From Acidobacteriota bacterium (GTDB lineage Bacteria; Acidobacteriota; Blastocatellia; RBC074), in NCBI GenBank assembly GCA_016715865.1, contig JADJXM010000004.1, positions 470,501-534,500 on the forward strand: a stretch of DNA of 64,000 nt. Direction: 5' to 3'. Below are positions 15,651-26,443 of this stretch, piece by piece. The position numbers and the translations under genes were made by a program. Each line of letters starts with the position of its first letter. The stretch's first letter is position 1. The notes beneath the pieces were generated by a model that was not told where the DNA came from, did not search any database, and worked only from the letters and a program-made list of their open reading frames with translations.

Positions 15651-15651
<1 letters not shown>
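15624..15651. repeat. NATTCAT heptamer array (4 units) at the yjbQ end
   Basis: CATTCAT, CATTCAG, AATTCAT and GATTTAT in 7-base register. It touches the stop codon of the yjbQ gene (TGA on the minus strand at 15651-15653) and belongs to the same class as the array at 12573-12607. Confidence 0.65.
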
Positions 15652-16142
<491 letters not shown>

Positions 16143-16160
16143 TTGCTGTTCTCCTTATCC

Positions 16161-16200
<40 letters not shown>

Positions 16201-16244
16201 CCGACTGTCTACCGATTTCTTTACTCTGATAATCTATTCCCACT

Positions 16245-16294
<50 letters not shown>

Positions 16295-16338
16295 AAAGTC
16301 AACCGCACGCAATCCCAAGAGTCTCTATTCACAATGGT

Positions 16339-17130
16339 TTAACCAATTGACACTTTGAGAATTGCAGCGATTGTCTTTTGCATTGAATGCGATACCGATC
16401 TGATACCGATCAGGAAACGGCTCGAAGAAATCGGGCTCGAGATCATTTCGCGAAAGAGGCTGCCGGGGCTCAATCGCCCCCGGGCATCGACTGCGCGATT
16501 GAAGTCGGGCAGATTCTGATCCGCTTCGTCAGAGATGATGCGCACGGCAGCGGCGGGAAGATTGTGACTTTTTGCAACTCTTAATATGTCGTATGTCTCC
16601 ATGTCGACTGCTCGAGCATTAAACCGCTCACCCATTTCGAGTTTTTCAACGGCACTGGTCACAATCCGGTTGACGGTTAAGCCAGATCCACGCTTGCAGG
16701 AAATCCCATTCATTAATAATGACTCGTAGAGGGATTGCGAAAGCGAATGGTCACAGGGAATGCTCGCTTTTTCGTCACATCCGGGTGACGATTTGTTGGA
16801 TGTTTCAATAAGGAAATCGTCGCCGGCATTGAAGCATTGGTCGTAAACGATGGCGCTGCTGCGTTTAAGCGATAGCGACAGTGCTCCGGCAAGTCCGGTA
16901 ACGATAATTGAGGAAAAACTTTCAGTGGTCAATCGTCTGGCCAGGAAGTCCGGAAAACCGACGGCGCCCATTCCGGACTGGAAAATAGCGATCGATCGGC
17001 CGCCGAACCGGCCACGACAGATTCGATATCCATTAATTGTATCGATCTCCGGGCTATCGAGAAGCCTGGTGGCCGAGTTAAACTCCAGATCAACGGCTGT
17101 GATCAGACAGGGTTTATCGAAAAGTGTCAC
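16339..17130 (-). CDS. hpnG: Phosphorylase-superfamily nucleosidase, HpnG-like
   Basis: A 263-residue member of the PNP/MTA-SAH nucleosidase fold. The glycine-rich stretch VTGLAGALSLSLK, the nucleoside-binding motif AVDMETYDI and the catalytic Asp region RIISDEADQNLP are present. The C-terminal continuation (FNRAVDARGRLSP) resembles HpnG, which removes adenine from adenosylhopane. A plain MTA/SAH nucleosidase is the alternative. I chose the GTG at 17130: AAGGAG lies 6 bases upstream, and it overlaps the fni stop codon by 4 bases (GTGA). The two genes are therefore translationally coupled. Confidence 0.75.
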   Translation of the reverse strand: MTLFDKPCLITAVDLEFNSATRLLDSPEIDTINGYRICRGRFGGRSIAIFQSGMGAVGFPDFLARRLTTESFSSIIVTGLAGALSLSLKRSSAIVYDQCFNAGDDFLIETSNKSSPGCDEKASIPCDHSLSQSLYESLLMNGISCKRGSGLTVNRIVTSAVEKLEMGERFNARAVDMETYDILRVAKSHNLPAAAVRIISDEADQNLPDFNRAVDARGRLSPGSLFREMISSPISSSRFLIGIRSVSHSMQKTIAAILKVSIG

Positions 17131-18212
17131 CGGGCTCCTTTGAATCCAGAGCCATATGGCAGACCACGCTGATGCACCCAGTCGAGCAGTGCACCTGAGA
17201 TAACCGCGTGCCGAGGATCGAGATCTGCCACGCGACTGCATCCGCAGAGCATGATCGCCGCACGCATTTCGGCGAAAAAGCTGTTAAAAAAGGTCTCGAC
17301 CCCGTCGATCCCCCCGCTGACATAAGCCCGCAGTACGGGGAGGGCGACGCCAACCAGTCGGGCTCCCAGAGCCAGAGCCCTGACGGCCTGCAGTCCCGTC
17401 CGAATACCGCCGGAAGCGATCAGGTTGAGGTTCATGTCGCGTAATTCGCAAACGCTGGCAGCGGTAGGGATGCCCCAGTCCCAGAAAGCTTCTCCCAGTT
17501 GGCGAAGCACGCGGTTTCTGAGGGTTTCGACTGCGACCCATGACGTACCGCCGGCGCCCGAAACGTCGACCCAGGTGACGCCGGCGCTGGCAAGGCGCTT
17601 GCCCGATTCGCGCGCGAATCCGCAACCTGTCTCCTTGACGATGATCCCGATGCCTGACTCCGAGACCAGCCGTTCGATCGTATCTATCGAGTGGCGAAAA
17701 TCATGATCGCCATGCTCCTGAATGATCTCCATGGCGGTGTTGAGGTGAACGCACATGGCGTCCGCACCGATCGATTCGGCCAGATCGACGACCTGGCGGG
17801 TTGTCAGCTCCCTGGCCTGAGCGATGCCGATATTGCCGAGCAGCAAGAGGTTCGGTGCAACAGGACGAACGTTAAAAGTATGACGCATCTCAGGGTACCG
17901 CAGCATAACGCGCTGGGACCCGACGCCGAACCCGATCCCCAGCCGGTCGGCCAGCGAAGCGATGTCGCGATTGAAAATACCGACCTCATCGGCTCCGCCC
18001 GTCATGCCGGTGATGATCAATGGAAAGTTGAGCCGTTTCCCCATAACCTCGACGCTCAGATCGATATCTTCCAGTCGGGTCTCGGTCAGCGGCTGGTGCA
18101 CCAGTTCGACGTGCTCGAGCCAGGTAGTCTTTTCTCGAAATTCGACTTCCTGATGCGCACACAGATCGAAGTGACTCAGTTTCCGATTGACAATTTCTGT
18201 CGGTATGGCCAT
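17127..18212 (-). CDS. fni: Type 2 isopentenyl-diphosphate delta-isomerase
   Basis: An FMN- and NADPH-dependent enzyme that interconverts IPP and DMAPP. The N-terminal RK-x2-H motif (NRKLSHFDLC), TGMTGGADEVG, FGVGSQRVML, CVHLNTAMEIIQEHGD, the stretch IVKETGCGF, VSGAGGTSW and the FMN-phosphate motifs ASGGIRTG and GARLVGVALP are all present. The 361-residue length is normal. It is the first gene of a coupled pair with the hpnG-like nucleosidase. This supports an isoprenoid or hopanoid role for the region. Confidence 0.95.
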   Translation of the reverse strand: MAIPTEIVNRKLSHFDLCAHQEVEFREKTTWLEHVELVHQPLTETRLEDIDLSVEVMGKRLNFPLIITGMTGGADEVGIFNRDIASLADRLGIGFGVGSQRVMLRYPEMRHTFNVRPVAPNLLLLGNIGIAQARELTTRQVVDLAESIGADAMCVHLNTAMEIIQEHGDHDFRHSIDTIERLVSESGIGIIVKETGCGFARESGKRLASAGVTWVDVSGAGGTSWVAVETLRNRVLRQLGEAFWDWGIPTAASVCELRDMNLNLIASGGIRTGLQAVRALALGARLVGVALPVLRAYVSGGIDGVETFFNSFFAEMRAAIMLCGCSRVADLDPRHAVISGALLDWVHQRGLPYGSGFKGAR

Positions 18213-18240
18213 GAAAAATTCCGTTTATTGCTTACAGGCC

Positions 18241-18317
<77 letters not shown>

Positions 18318-18492
18318 TGATTCCTGGCTTAAAACAGTCTTCAAGTCTTTCCGGCAGTCATAAGGGCGGTCTTTGCGATTCATTGGGATCTGTTTTATAA
18401 ATCCGATTAAGTTTCTGATATGTGGTCCGGAAATAACAATCATTATAATTCTGACAGTTCGCTGAACCAAACGACTTAAAATAATCGAAAAA

Positions 18493-20280
18493 ATGAGCAA
18501 AGCCCGGCCAATCGTCATGCGCCACAATCAGTGCATCCTTCTGTTGTTGACCTTCGCTGCAGTCGTTTTTCTGTTGATCTCATTTCGTCCAGCGCTGCTA
18601 GATGATGCTGATGCGACGCACGCCGAGGCGGCGAAAGAGATGATCGAGCGCAACGACTGGGTAACGCTGCACGTCAACGGAGTGCGGTATCTTGAAAAGG
18701 CTCCGCTGCTCTATTGGGCAGTCGCGCTTTCATTCAAGGTTTTCGGATACAACACCTTCGCCGTCCGTTTTCCGGTCGTCCTTGCGATCATTCTGCTGGG
18801 CGCTCTTGCCTGGATCTTTGGACGCTGGGCTTTTTCGGAGAAGGCCGGGGGGTATGCCGCTGCGACGATGGTCTCGTGCACGGGGATGTTCCTCTTCACG
18901 CGGATCATGATTCCCGAGGTGCTGCTCACGCTCTGGTTCACGCTGGCGCATTACTGTTTTCTCCGTGGTTTTTTTGGCGAAGGGAAGGAAAAGCGCTGGT
19001 ACTACGGCCTGTACGTTGCAATCGCGCTGGCGGTCCTGACCAAGGGCCTGATCGGAATCGTCTTTGTCGCCGGCCCGATAGGGCTTTTTCTATTGCTCAC
19101 CGGCACGCTTTTGTCTGAGATGCGCCACTTGAGACTGCCAACAGGGATGCTGCTCTTTCTGGCGATCGCATCTCCGTGGCATATTCTGGCCGGCATTCGC
19201 AACGACAGGTTCTTCTGGTTCTATTTCATGAATGAACATGTACTGCGTTTTCTGGGCAAACGGGAACCGAAGGATTACAACAGGGTTCCCTTCGTCTTCT
19301 ACTGGCTGATGCATCTGATCTGGCTGTTTCCGTGGAGCGTGGGCATACCGCTCATCGGCCTGCAGCTTCCGGGGATCGGACGGAATCAGGATCGCGGCCG
19401 GCTGATCAACCTGTATCTGTGGTTGTGGGCCGGGCTGATACTGATCTTCTTCAACATCTCGACCAGTCAGGAATACTATACTTTTCCGGTTTATGCTCCG
19501 CTGGCATTGCTGATCGGAGCGGCATTCGCTACGGCCGAAGAGCGTCCGGGAGCCGAAAAGTACCTGACGGCGGCGCAGGGTGCGATTGCAGCAGTCGCGC
19601 TGGCTGCGGGTGGTCTGCTCGGATGGCTGGTCTGGAAGTCACGGAATGTCATCCCGACCGGGGATTTATCGGACCTGCTCGACATGGCTCCGGCGGATTC
19701 CGAACAATACACGCTCTCGCTCGGTCATTTCTTCGATCTAACGACCGGGGCCTTCGCCGAGTTGCGCATCCCGGCGATGGGTGCGGCGCTCACCCTGAGC
19801 ATTGGTTTCACGCTCGCCTGGATCTTTCGCCGTCGTCGAGCACATATGGCTGCTTCGGTCATGATGCTCATGAGCATGGGGTTCATGTTTATCTGGGCGA
19901 ATCTGGCGCTGCAGAAATTCGAACCGGTGCTTTCATCGCGTGCGCTCGCCGAAACCATCGAACAAAATTGGGAGCCCGGGTCGAAAATAGTCTTCAATGG
20001 TGAATACGAAACCGGATCGTCGATCGGCTTTTACACCAACCGGCAGATTCTGCTGCTCAACGGACGGGTGACCGGCATGGCCTTCGGTGCAACCTACACC
20101 GATGCTCCGCCTGTATTCCTTGAAAACGCGGATCTGAAAAAGCTCTGGGAAGGTGAGAACCGGGTCTTTCTGTTCAGCGAAGAAGGCAAACTCGATCGGG
20201 CGCTTAAGCTGCTGGATGGCTCGCCTGCCACGCGTCTGGCTGAACGCGGCGGCAAAATCGTGCTCACGAACAGACCTTGA
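18493..20280 (+). CDS. ArnT/GT39-like membrane glycosyltransferase
   Basis: A 595-residue polytopic membrane protein with about 11-12 predicted helices and a C-terminal extracytoplasmic part. The acidic motif near the start (LLDDADATHAEAAKEM) corresponds to the periplasmic D-D/E motif of the GT-C fold. KAPLLYW and the later EHVLRF are typical of ArnT-like transferases that use undecaprenyl-phosphate sugars. The likely role is to add a sugar to lipid A or another surface glycan. The following gene is a convergent GT2 transferase that could make the polyprenyl-phosphate donor. An alternative start is the ATG at 18517. Confidence 0.85.
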   Translation: MSKARPIVMRHNQCILLLLTFAAVVFLLISFRPALLDDADATHAEAAKEMIERNDWVTLHVNGVRYLEKAPLLYWAVALSFKVFGYNTFAVRFPVVLAIILLGALAWIFGRWAFSEKAGGYAAATMVSCTGMFLFTRIMIPEVLLTLWFTLAHYCFLRGFFGEGKEKRWYYGLYVAIALAVLTKGLIGIVFVAGPIGLFLLLTGTLLSEMRHLRLPTGMLLFLAIASPWHILAGIRNDRFFWFYFMNEHVLRFLGKREPKDYNRVPFVFYWLMHLIWLFPWSVGIPLIGLQLPGIGRNQDRGRLINLYLWLWAGLILIFFNISTSQEYYTFPVYAPLALLIGAAFATAEERPGAEKYLTAAQGAIAAVALAAGGLLGWLVWKSRNVIPTGDLSDLLDMAPADSEQYTLSLGHFFDLTTGAFAELRIPAMGAALTLSIGFTLAWIFRRRRAHMAASVMMLMSMGFMFIWANLALQKFEPVLSSRALAETIEQNWEPGSKIVFNGEYETGSSIGFYTNRQILLLNGRVTGMAFGATYTDAPPVFLENADLKKLWEGENRVFLFSEEGKLDRALKLLDGSPATRLAERGGKIVLTNRP

Positions 20281-20291
20281 AGCATCACCGA

Positions 20292-21269
<978 letters not shown>

Positions 21270-21357
21270 AGGTGTGTAAACTTTTCCAATTGAAATAGTT
21301 CAACCAAGACTGTAAACTCCACTCAGATTATTGAATTTCCCCCTCGATAGTTCAAAT

Positions 21358-21366
21358 GCCCTGTAA
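21358..21366 (+). promoter_or_regulatory. Recurrent motif GCCCTGTAA (copy 1)
   Basis: The 9-mer GCCCTGTAA occurs here, at 25797 and at 58598, each on the same strand as the next gene and upstream of it (147, 50 and 36 bases before the start). TGTAA is reminiscent of -35 elements used by ECF sigma factors, but no common -10 element was found. This is tentative. Confidence 0.2.
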
Positions 21367-21512
21367 TCCGGCAAGCCCTGACCGGTTACTCCTCCGACTG
21401 TAGCGAATCCAATAATTTCCTGAAAACCGGCCCCGGTTTATCAATCAGGTTCTATTCAATTTCAATTCCAGCGATATCGAAGCTCACCGCTTTGTCGCTG
21501 CACGGAGGTGCT

Positions 21513-22598
<1,086 letters not shown>

Positions 22599-22903
22599 GA
22601 ATAAGATTATCACGAAGTTACACGAAGAAAACACGAAGGGAATTTTCCATGGTCTGTGTGTCTTCGAGCCATTCTTGAATGACATCCTTCTTCGGTTCTT
22701 AGGGAAACTGATGTTACGCAGAAGAGTCCTTTAAATCTTTGACAAAGTTGAGGTTGTCAAAGCAGGCGAAGAAAACCCGAGGTTCTGTCTTTTCTTGGTG
22801 AAACCCAATACCGGGGTTTCGTTCGGCCTGAGCCTCACTTCACCCGCTTAAATCGCTGCGTAACATCAGTGGATAAATTCTTCTCATTTGCAGGATTTTC
22901 GTT
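22599..22903. other. Intergenic region with CACGAAG repeats, no gene seen
   Basis: Three CACGAAG copies (22611-22617, 22621-22627 and 22632-22638) follow the upstream stop codon, separated by 3 and 4 bases. The rest has no convincing open frame on either strand and no recognisable RNA. It lies between two convergent genes. Confidence 0.5.
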
Positions 22904-25660
22904 TCATTCACGTTCGACAGCGAAGAGACGCCACTCACCGAGATCGTTATCCAGCAAGCGGGCTCCGCGCTCGGAGAACTTGAGCCCTGAGCCGGCGACC
23001 AGATCCTTGACGGTACTCGATACCAGGACCTCTCCTTTTTCCGCCTGAAATGCCATCTGACCGGCGATATCGACGGCGACGCCTCTGACGCGATCGCCGA
23101 GCACATCGCATTCTCCGGTATGCAATCCGGTCTTCAATCCGACGCCGAGCCGTGCAGCGCCGTCAATGATGGCGCCGGCCGCACGGATGGCGCGAGCCGG
23201 TCCGTCAAAGGTCGCCATCAGGTGATCGCCTGCCACTTCAATCACCTTCCCTTTGAATAATTCGACCTCTTTTCGGACGAATGAATGATGCAGCTCCAGG
23301 AGATCGAGCCATCGATGCGTGGAAAGAGAATGATCGCCGGAATCACTGGATGACCCATCGACACGGGAGACAAGGACGGTCGCCAGCACCCGATCTATCT
23401 CCGGCGAATGGCTGGTTCCCGTCAGAAACTGTTCGATCTCGTCAAGTATCGCGTCCTGATCGCCGACGAAAGGCAGGTGATCCTCACCCGGCAGTTCAAC
23501 GAACTTCGAACCGGGAATGTTTTCAGCCAGGTAGCGGCCCTCCTCAACTTTAAGGCACATATCACCCGTGCGATGAATGATGAGCGATGGAACGCGAACA
23601 CTGGGCAGAACGTGGCGAATGTCGATCTCGGTGTTCATTTTGGTCAGCGCGAGGGCGGCGCCGGGACTGGCTCCGTGGCGCAGGTAGGCCGCCCACCAGT
23701 CGCAGAACTGTTTATCGCCGATCATGCTCGGAGCCCTCTCTTCAAGTCCGACCGGACCGCCCCAGTGCGTCCGAATCTCGTCGAAAAATCGTTCACGATC
23801 TTCCTCGTCGGGTCCCCACGGGTAGCCGTCGCCCTTCAAACGGCGCGCATAACTGCCGATCATGACAAGCGCAATCGTCTTTTCAGGATAGGTCGCGGCG
23901 AAGAGGCTGCACATCGGGCCGCCTTCCGAAACCCCGCACAATACGGCGCGTTTGGACCCGACAGCATCCAGGACCGCGCGAACATCGTCCATGCGCTGCT
24001 CGAGCGTCGGCAATTGATCGAGCGGGACACTGTCAGAAAGCCCCGTTCCACGTTTATCGAACAAAATGACTCGGGAGAAGGTTGCCAACCGCCTGAGAAA
24101 TCTCGCAAACGACGGTTCGCCCCAGAAATATTCGAGATGCGAAACCCAGCCCATCACAAAGACCAGGTCGAGTGGAGCATCACCGATCACCTGATATGCG
24201 ATGTTGACCTCACCGCTGCGGGCATAATGGACTTCCGGCACCTGAAATCCCGCATCGGCGACTTCAAGCAGCCGGGATCCGGCAGCGGCGGCGCCCGAGT
24301 CATCCGAGATAATTTTCCAGGCGCCTCCGAGGCGCGACCTGATCTCAATCTCCTGCTGGACGGCTTTCAGATCGAGCTGGAGGTCCTTCGCGGTCTGATA
24401 CCGCAGCTCGCGGTCCTTTTTGAGACTCTTCGCGACGATGCGCTCCAGCTCGTGCGGAATTTCGGGAACCGCCGCCGAGAGACGCGCGGGATCTCGATCG
24501 AGAATCGAGACGATGACATCGCTCGACGTCGCACCCTGAAACGGAATCAGGCCGGTCAACATTTCGTAGATCAGAACGCCAAGGCTGAAGAGGTCGCTCC
24601 GCTCGTCTACTTCGACTCCACGAGCCTGTTCGGGTGACATGTATTTGACGGTCCCGAGAACAATGCCCGGATCGGTCGTCACATGGGAAAATCCGGAAAT
24701 CGACAGGTTTTCAGCCTGATCTGTTATCTTCGCGAGTCCGAAATCGAGGACCTTGACATAACCGTCCGGCCGCAACATTACGTTCTCCGGCTTGATATCC
24801 CGATGAACAATTCCGGCAGCGTGGGCGGCCGCCAGTGCTCCCGCAATCTGGACGGCGACATTGATCGTCGCAGGAATCGACATCCGCGCTCGCGCCATGT
24901 GGCGTCGAAGCGTATTCCCTTCGATATATTCCGTCGAAATGAAATGAATGGTTCCGGCCTTGCCGACTTCATGAATCGTGATGATGTTTGGATGGTTGAG
25001 CGCGCTCGCGGCCCGGGCTTCACGAAGAAACCTCTTCAGCCACAGCGCGTTGTCGGTGAACTGCTCCGAGAGCAACTTGAGCGCCACTTTGCGATCAAGT
25101 TGCGAATCCCTGGCCAGGTAGACTTCACCCATGCCCCCGACTCCGAGCCGGGAAATAATCTCGTACCGGCCCAGGCGTGTCCCGGGTTTGATCTCCGGCG
25201 GCCTCACAACCGGCCCTGAAATGGTCAGGAGCTGCGTCTCGATATTCCCCTGATTTGTATCGATCGACTGGGATCGGTCTTCCAAAGCCGGAAGCTGGTC
25301 CGTTTTGAAACTGATTTCGGATGGCTCGACGCGGATCTTCGTCACCTTGACTGCAAATCGGTAACCGCGTTTGGGCACGGTTTCGATGAACTGCCCACCG
25401 TCATCCTTCTCTCCAAGCACCTTTCGAAGCATCGATATATGCTGGGCCAGATTCCCCTCTTCGACGAAGATATCCGGCCAGACGCGGTTCATCAGCTCAT
25501 CCTTCGATACGACATGCCGGTTATTCTCGACCAGCACAAGCAGTGTATCCATCGCTTTTGGCGTCAACGAGAGGATCTCGTCACCACGCATGAGCACCTG
25601 CTCTGCCGGATCGAGCCGGAACGGACCGAATTCGAAGATGTATCTTGATTGACCGGGCAT
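22904..25660 (-). CDS. wHTH - Ser/Thr kinase - alpha/beta hydrolase - cyclase-like fusion protein
   Basis: A 918-residue signalling protein with four domains. Residues 1-105: an OmpR-type winged helix (FGPFRLDPAE, then LTPKAMDTLLVLVEN and ETVPKRGYRF). Residues 165-430: a Hanks-type kinase with GVGGMGEVY, VALK at 195, HRDIKPENV, DFGLAK and GTVKYMSPEQA, all intact. Residues 475-735: an alpha/beta hydrolase starting with YARSGEVNIAYQVIGD, with nucleophile motif GVSEGG and the His in GEDHLPF. Residues 750-915: a class III nucleotide cyclase fold. The cyclase looks degenerate: the first metal position, normally FTDIVGS, reads VSRVDGS, while the second Asp (AGDHLMATFDG) remains. No transmembrane helix separates the domains, so it is probably cytoplasmic. 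The wHTH-kinase pairing is common in Acidobacteria; the full four-domain order is unusual. Confidence 0.9.
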   Translation of the reverse strand: MPGQSRYIFEFGPFRLDPAEQVLMRGDEILSLTPKAMDTLLVLVENNRHVVSKDELMNRVWPDIFVEEGNLAQHISMLRKVLGEKDDGGQFIETVPKRGYRFAVKVTKIRVEPSEISFKTDQLPALEDRSQSIDTNQGNIETQLLTISGPVVRPPEIKPGTRLGRYEIISRLGVGGMGEVYLARDSQLDRKVALKLLSEQFTDNALWLKRFLREARAASALNHPNIITIHEVGKAGTIHFISTEYIEGNTLRRHMARARMSIPATINVAVQIAGALAAAHAAGIVHRDIKPENVMLRPDGYVKVLDFGLAKITDQAENLSISGFSHVTTDPGIVLGTVKYMSPEQARGVEVDERSDLFSLGVLIYEMLTGLIPFQGATSSDVIVSILDRDPARLSAAVPEIPHELERIVAKSLKKDRELRYQTAKDLQLDLKAVQQEIEIRSRLGGAWKIISDDSGAAAAGSRLLEVADAGFQVPEVHYARSGEVNIAYQVIGDAPLDLVFVMGWVSHLEYFWGEPSFARFLRRLATFSRVILFDKRGTGLSDSVPLDQLPTLEQRMDDVRAVLDAVGSKRAVLCGVSEGGPMCSLFAATYPEKTIALVMIGSYARRLKGDGYPWGPDEEDRERFFDEIRTHWGGPVGLEERAPSMIGDKQFCDWWAAYLRHGASPGAALALTKMNTEIDIRHVLPSVRVPSLIIHRTGDMCLKVEEGRYLAENIPGSKFVELPGEDHLPFVGDQDAILDEIEQFLTGTSHSPEIDRVLATVLVSRVDGSSSDSGDHSLSTHRWLDLLELHHSFVRKEVELFKGKVIEVAGDHLMATFDGPARAIRAAGAIIDGAARLGVGLKTGLHTGECDVLGDRVRGVAVDIAGQMAFQAEKGEVLVSSTVKDLVAGSGLKFSERGARLLDNDLGEWRLFAVERE

Positions 25661-25796
25661 AAATCTATCCAGAACTCATTCAGAAAATTTCAGGATGCTC
25701 TGTAGATTTCATTTCCCACATTTGAATATGCAATCTAATCTAATGAAGCGGGTTCTGAACTATTCTATATGAACACTGGGCGGAATATCCATAACT

Positions 25797-25805
25797 GCCC
25801 TGTAA
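25797..25805 (+). promoter_or_regulatory. Recurrent motif GCCCTGTAA (copy 2)
   Basis: It lies 50 bases before the start codon of the reductase gene. The same 9-mer is found at 21358 and 58598. Confidence 0.2.
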
Positions 25806-25854
25806 CCTGATTTTCAATGGTTTGAAACGCCAAGGCGGCCAGGGAGATTACCTG

Positions 25855-26379
25855 ATGATACCGGAAAGCCATCCAGGCAAGCTTCAACAATTCCTGCAGA
25901 AGATCCCTGCCTCGAAAGCCGGCTCTGCTATCTTTTCACGGACGCTGCATTATTTTGACCGGCGTTTGATGAAGGCGACAAAGGGCAGAGTTTCGCTGCC
26001 GGGGTTGCTGGCAGGCATACCCGTCGTGACGGTGACGACCAGGGGCGCAAAAAGCGGCCAGCCCAGAACCGTGCCGCTGGTCGCTTTCGCCGACGGTGAG
26101 AAGGTCATCCTCATCGCTTCGAACTGGGGCCAGCAGCACCATCCTGCCTGGTATCTGAACCTTCGCGCTGATCCGCGGGCGACCATTTCTGTCAATGGCA
26201 AGGAAGGCCGCTACATCGCCAGAGAGGCCGGTGATGATGATCGCAGGAAATATTGGGAGATGGCCGATGATCTCTATTTCGGCTTCAGACTTTACCGTCA
26301 GCGCGCCGGCGATCGAAAAATTCCGATCATGATTTTAGAATCGGTCCCCCCGGAAACACCGAGCTCCGGTTCGGCATGA
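25855..26379 (+). CDS. Deazaflavin (F420)-dependent nitroreductase family protein
   Basis: A 174-residue split-beta-barrel protein of the Ddn/F420H2-dependent quinone reductase family. Family motifs are VVTVTTRGAKSGQPRTVPL, EKVILIASNWGQQHHPAWY, NLRADPRATI and YFGFRLYRQRAGDRKIPIM. The cofactor (F420, FMN or none) cannot be told from sequence. The ATG at 25855 follows GGAGA by 9 bases; an ATG-less upstream extension to 25822 is less likely. The last residues (TPSSGSA) and the stop codon are encoded by REPIN-like palindrome 2. Confidence 0.85.
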   Translation: MIPESHPGKLQQFLQKIPASKAGSAIFSRTLHYFDRRLMKATKGRVSLPGLLAGIPVVTVTTRGAKSGQPRTVPLVAFADGEKVILIASNWGQQHHPAWYLNLRADPRATISVNGKEGRYIAREAGDDDRRKYWEMADDLYFGFRLYRQRAGDRKIPIMILESVPPETPSSGSA

Positions 26380-26437
26380 GCTTAAGACATGGAACTTTGG
26401 GCGAAGCTCATGCCGAGCCGGAGCTCGGCGTTCCCGG
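26350..26437. repeat. REPIN-like palindrome 2 (34-bp arms, 3 mismatches)
   Basis: Arms at 26350-26383 and 26404-26437 flank a 20-base loop. Each arm holds an internal hairpin around TCC (right arm: GCCGAGC-TCCG-GCTCGGC) behind a GGGAACGC-like head. It lies between convergent genes and encodes the C-terminus of the reductase gene, so it may also act as a terminator for both genes. Confidence 0.88.
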
Positions 26438-26443
26438 CAGGAT

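Noticed and set aside
22904..23106. Active cyclase domain
   Set aside because: Not accepted as active because the first metal-binding Asp is replaced, although the fold is retained.
23408..24637. 409-residue forward open frame inside the kinase fusion gene
   Set aside because: Antisense shadow of the 918-residue signalling protein; no recognisable domain and no ribosome site.
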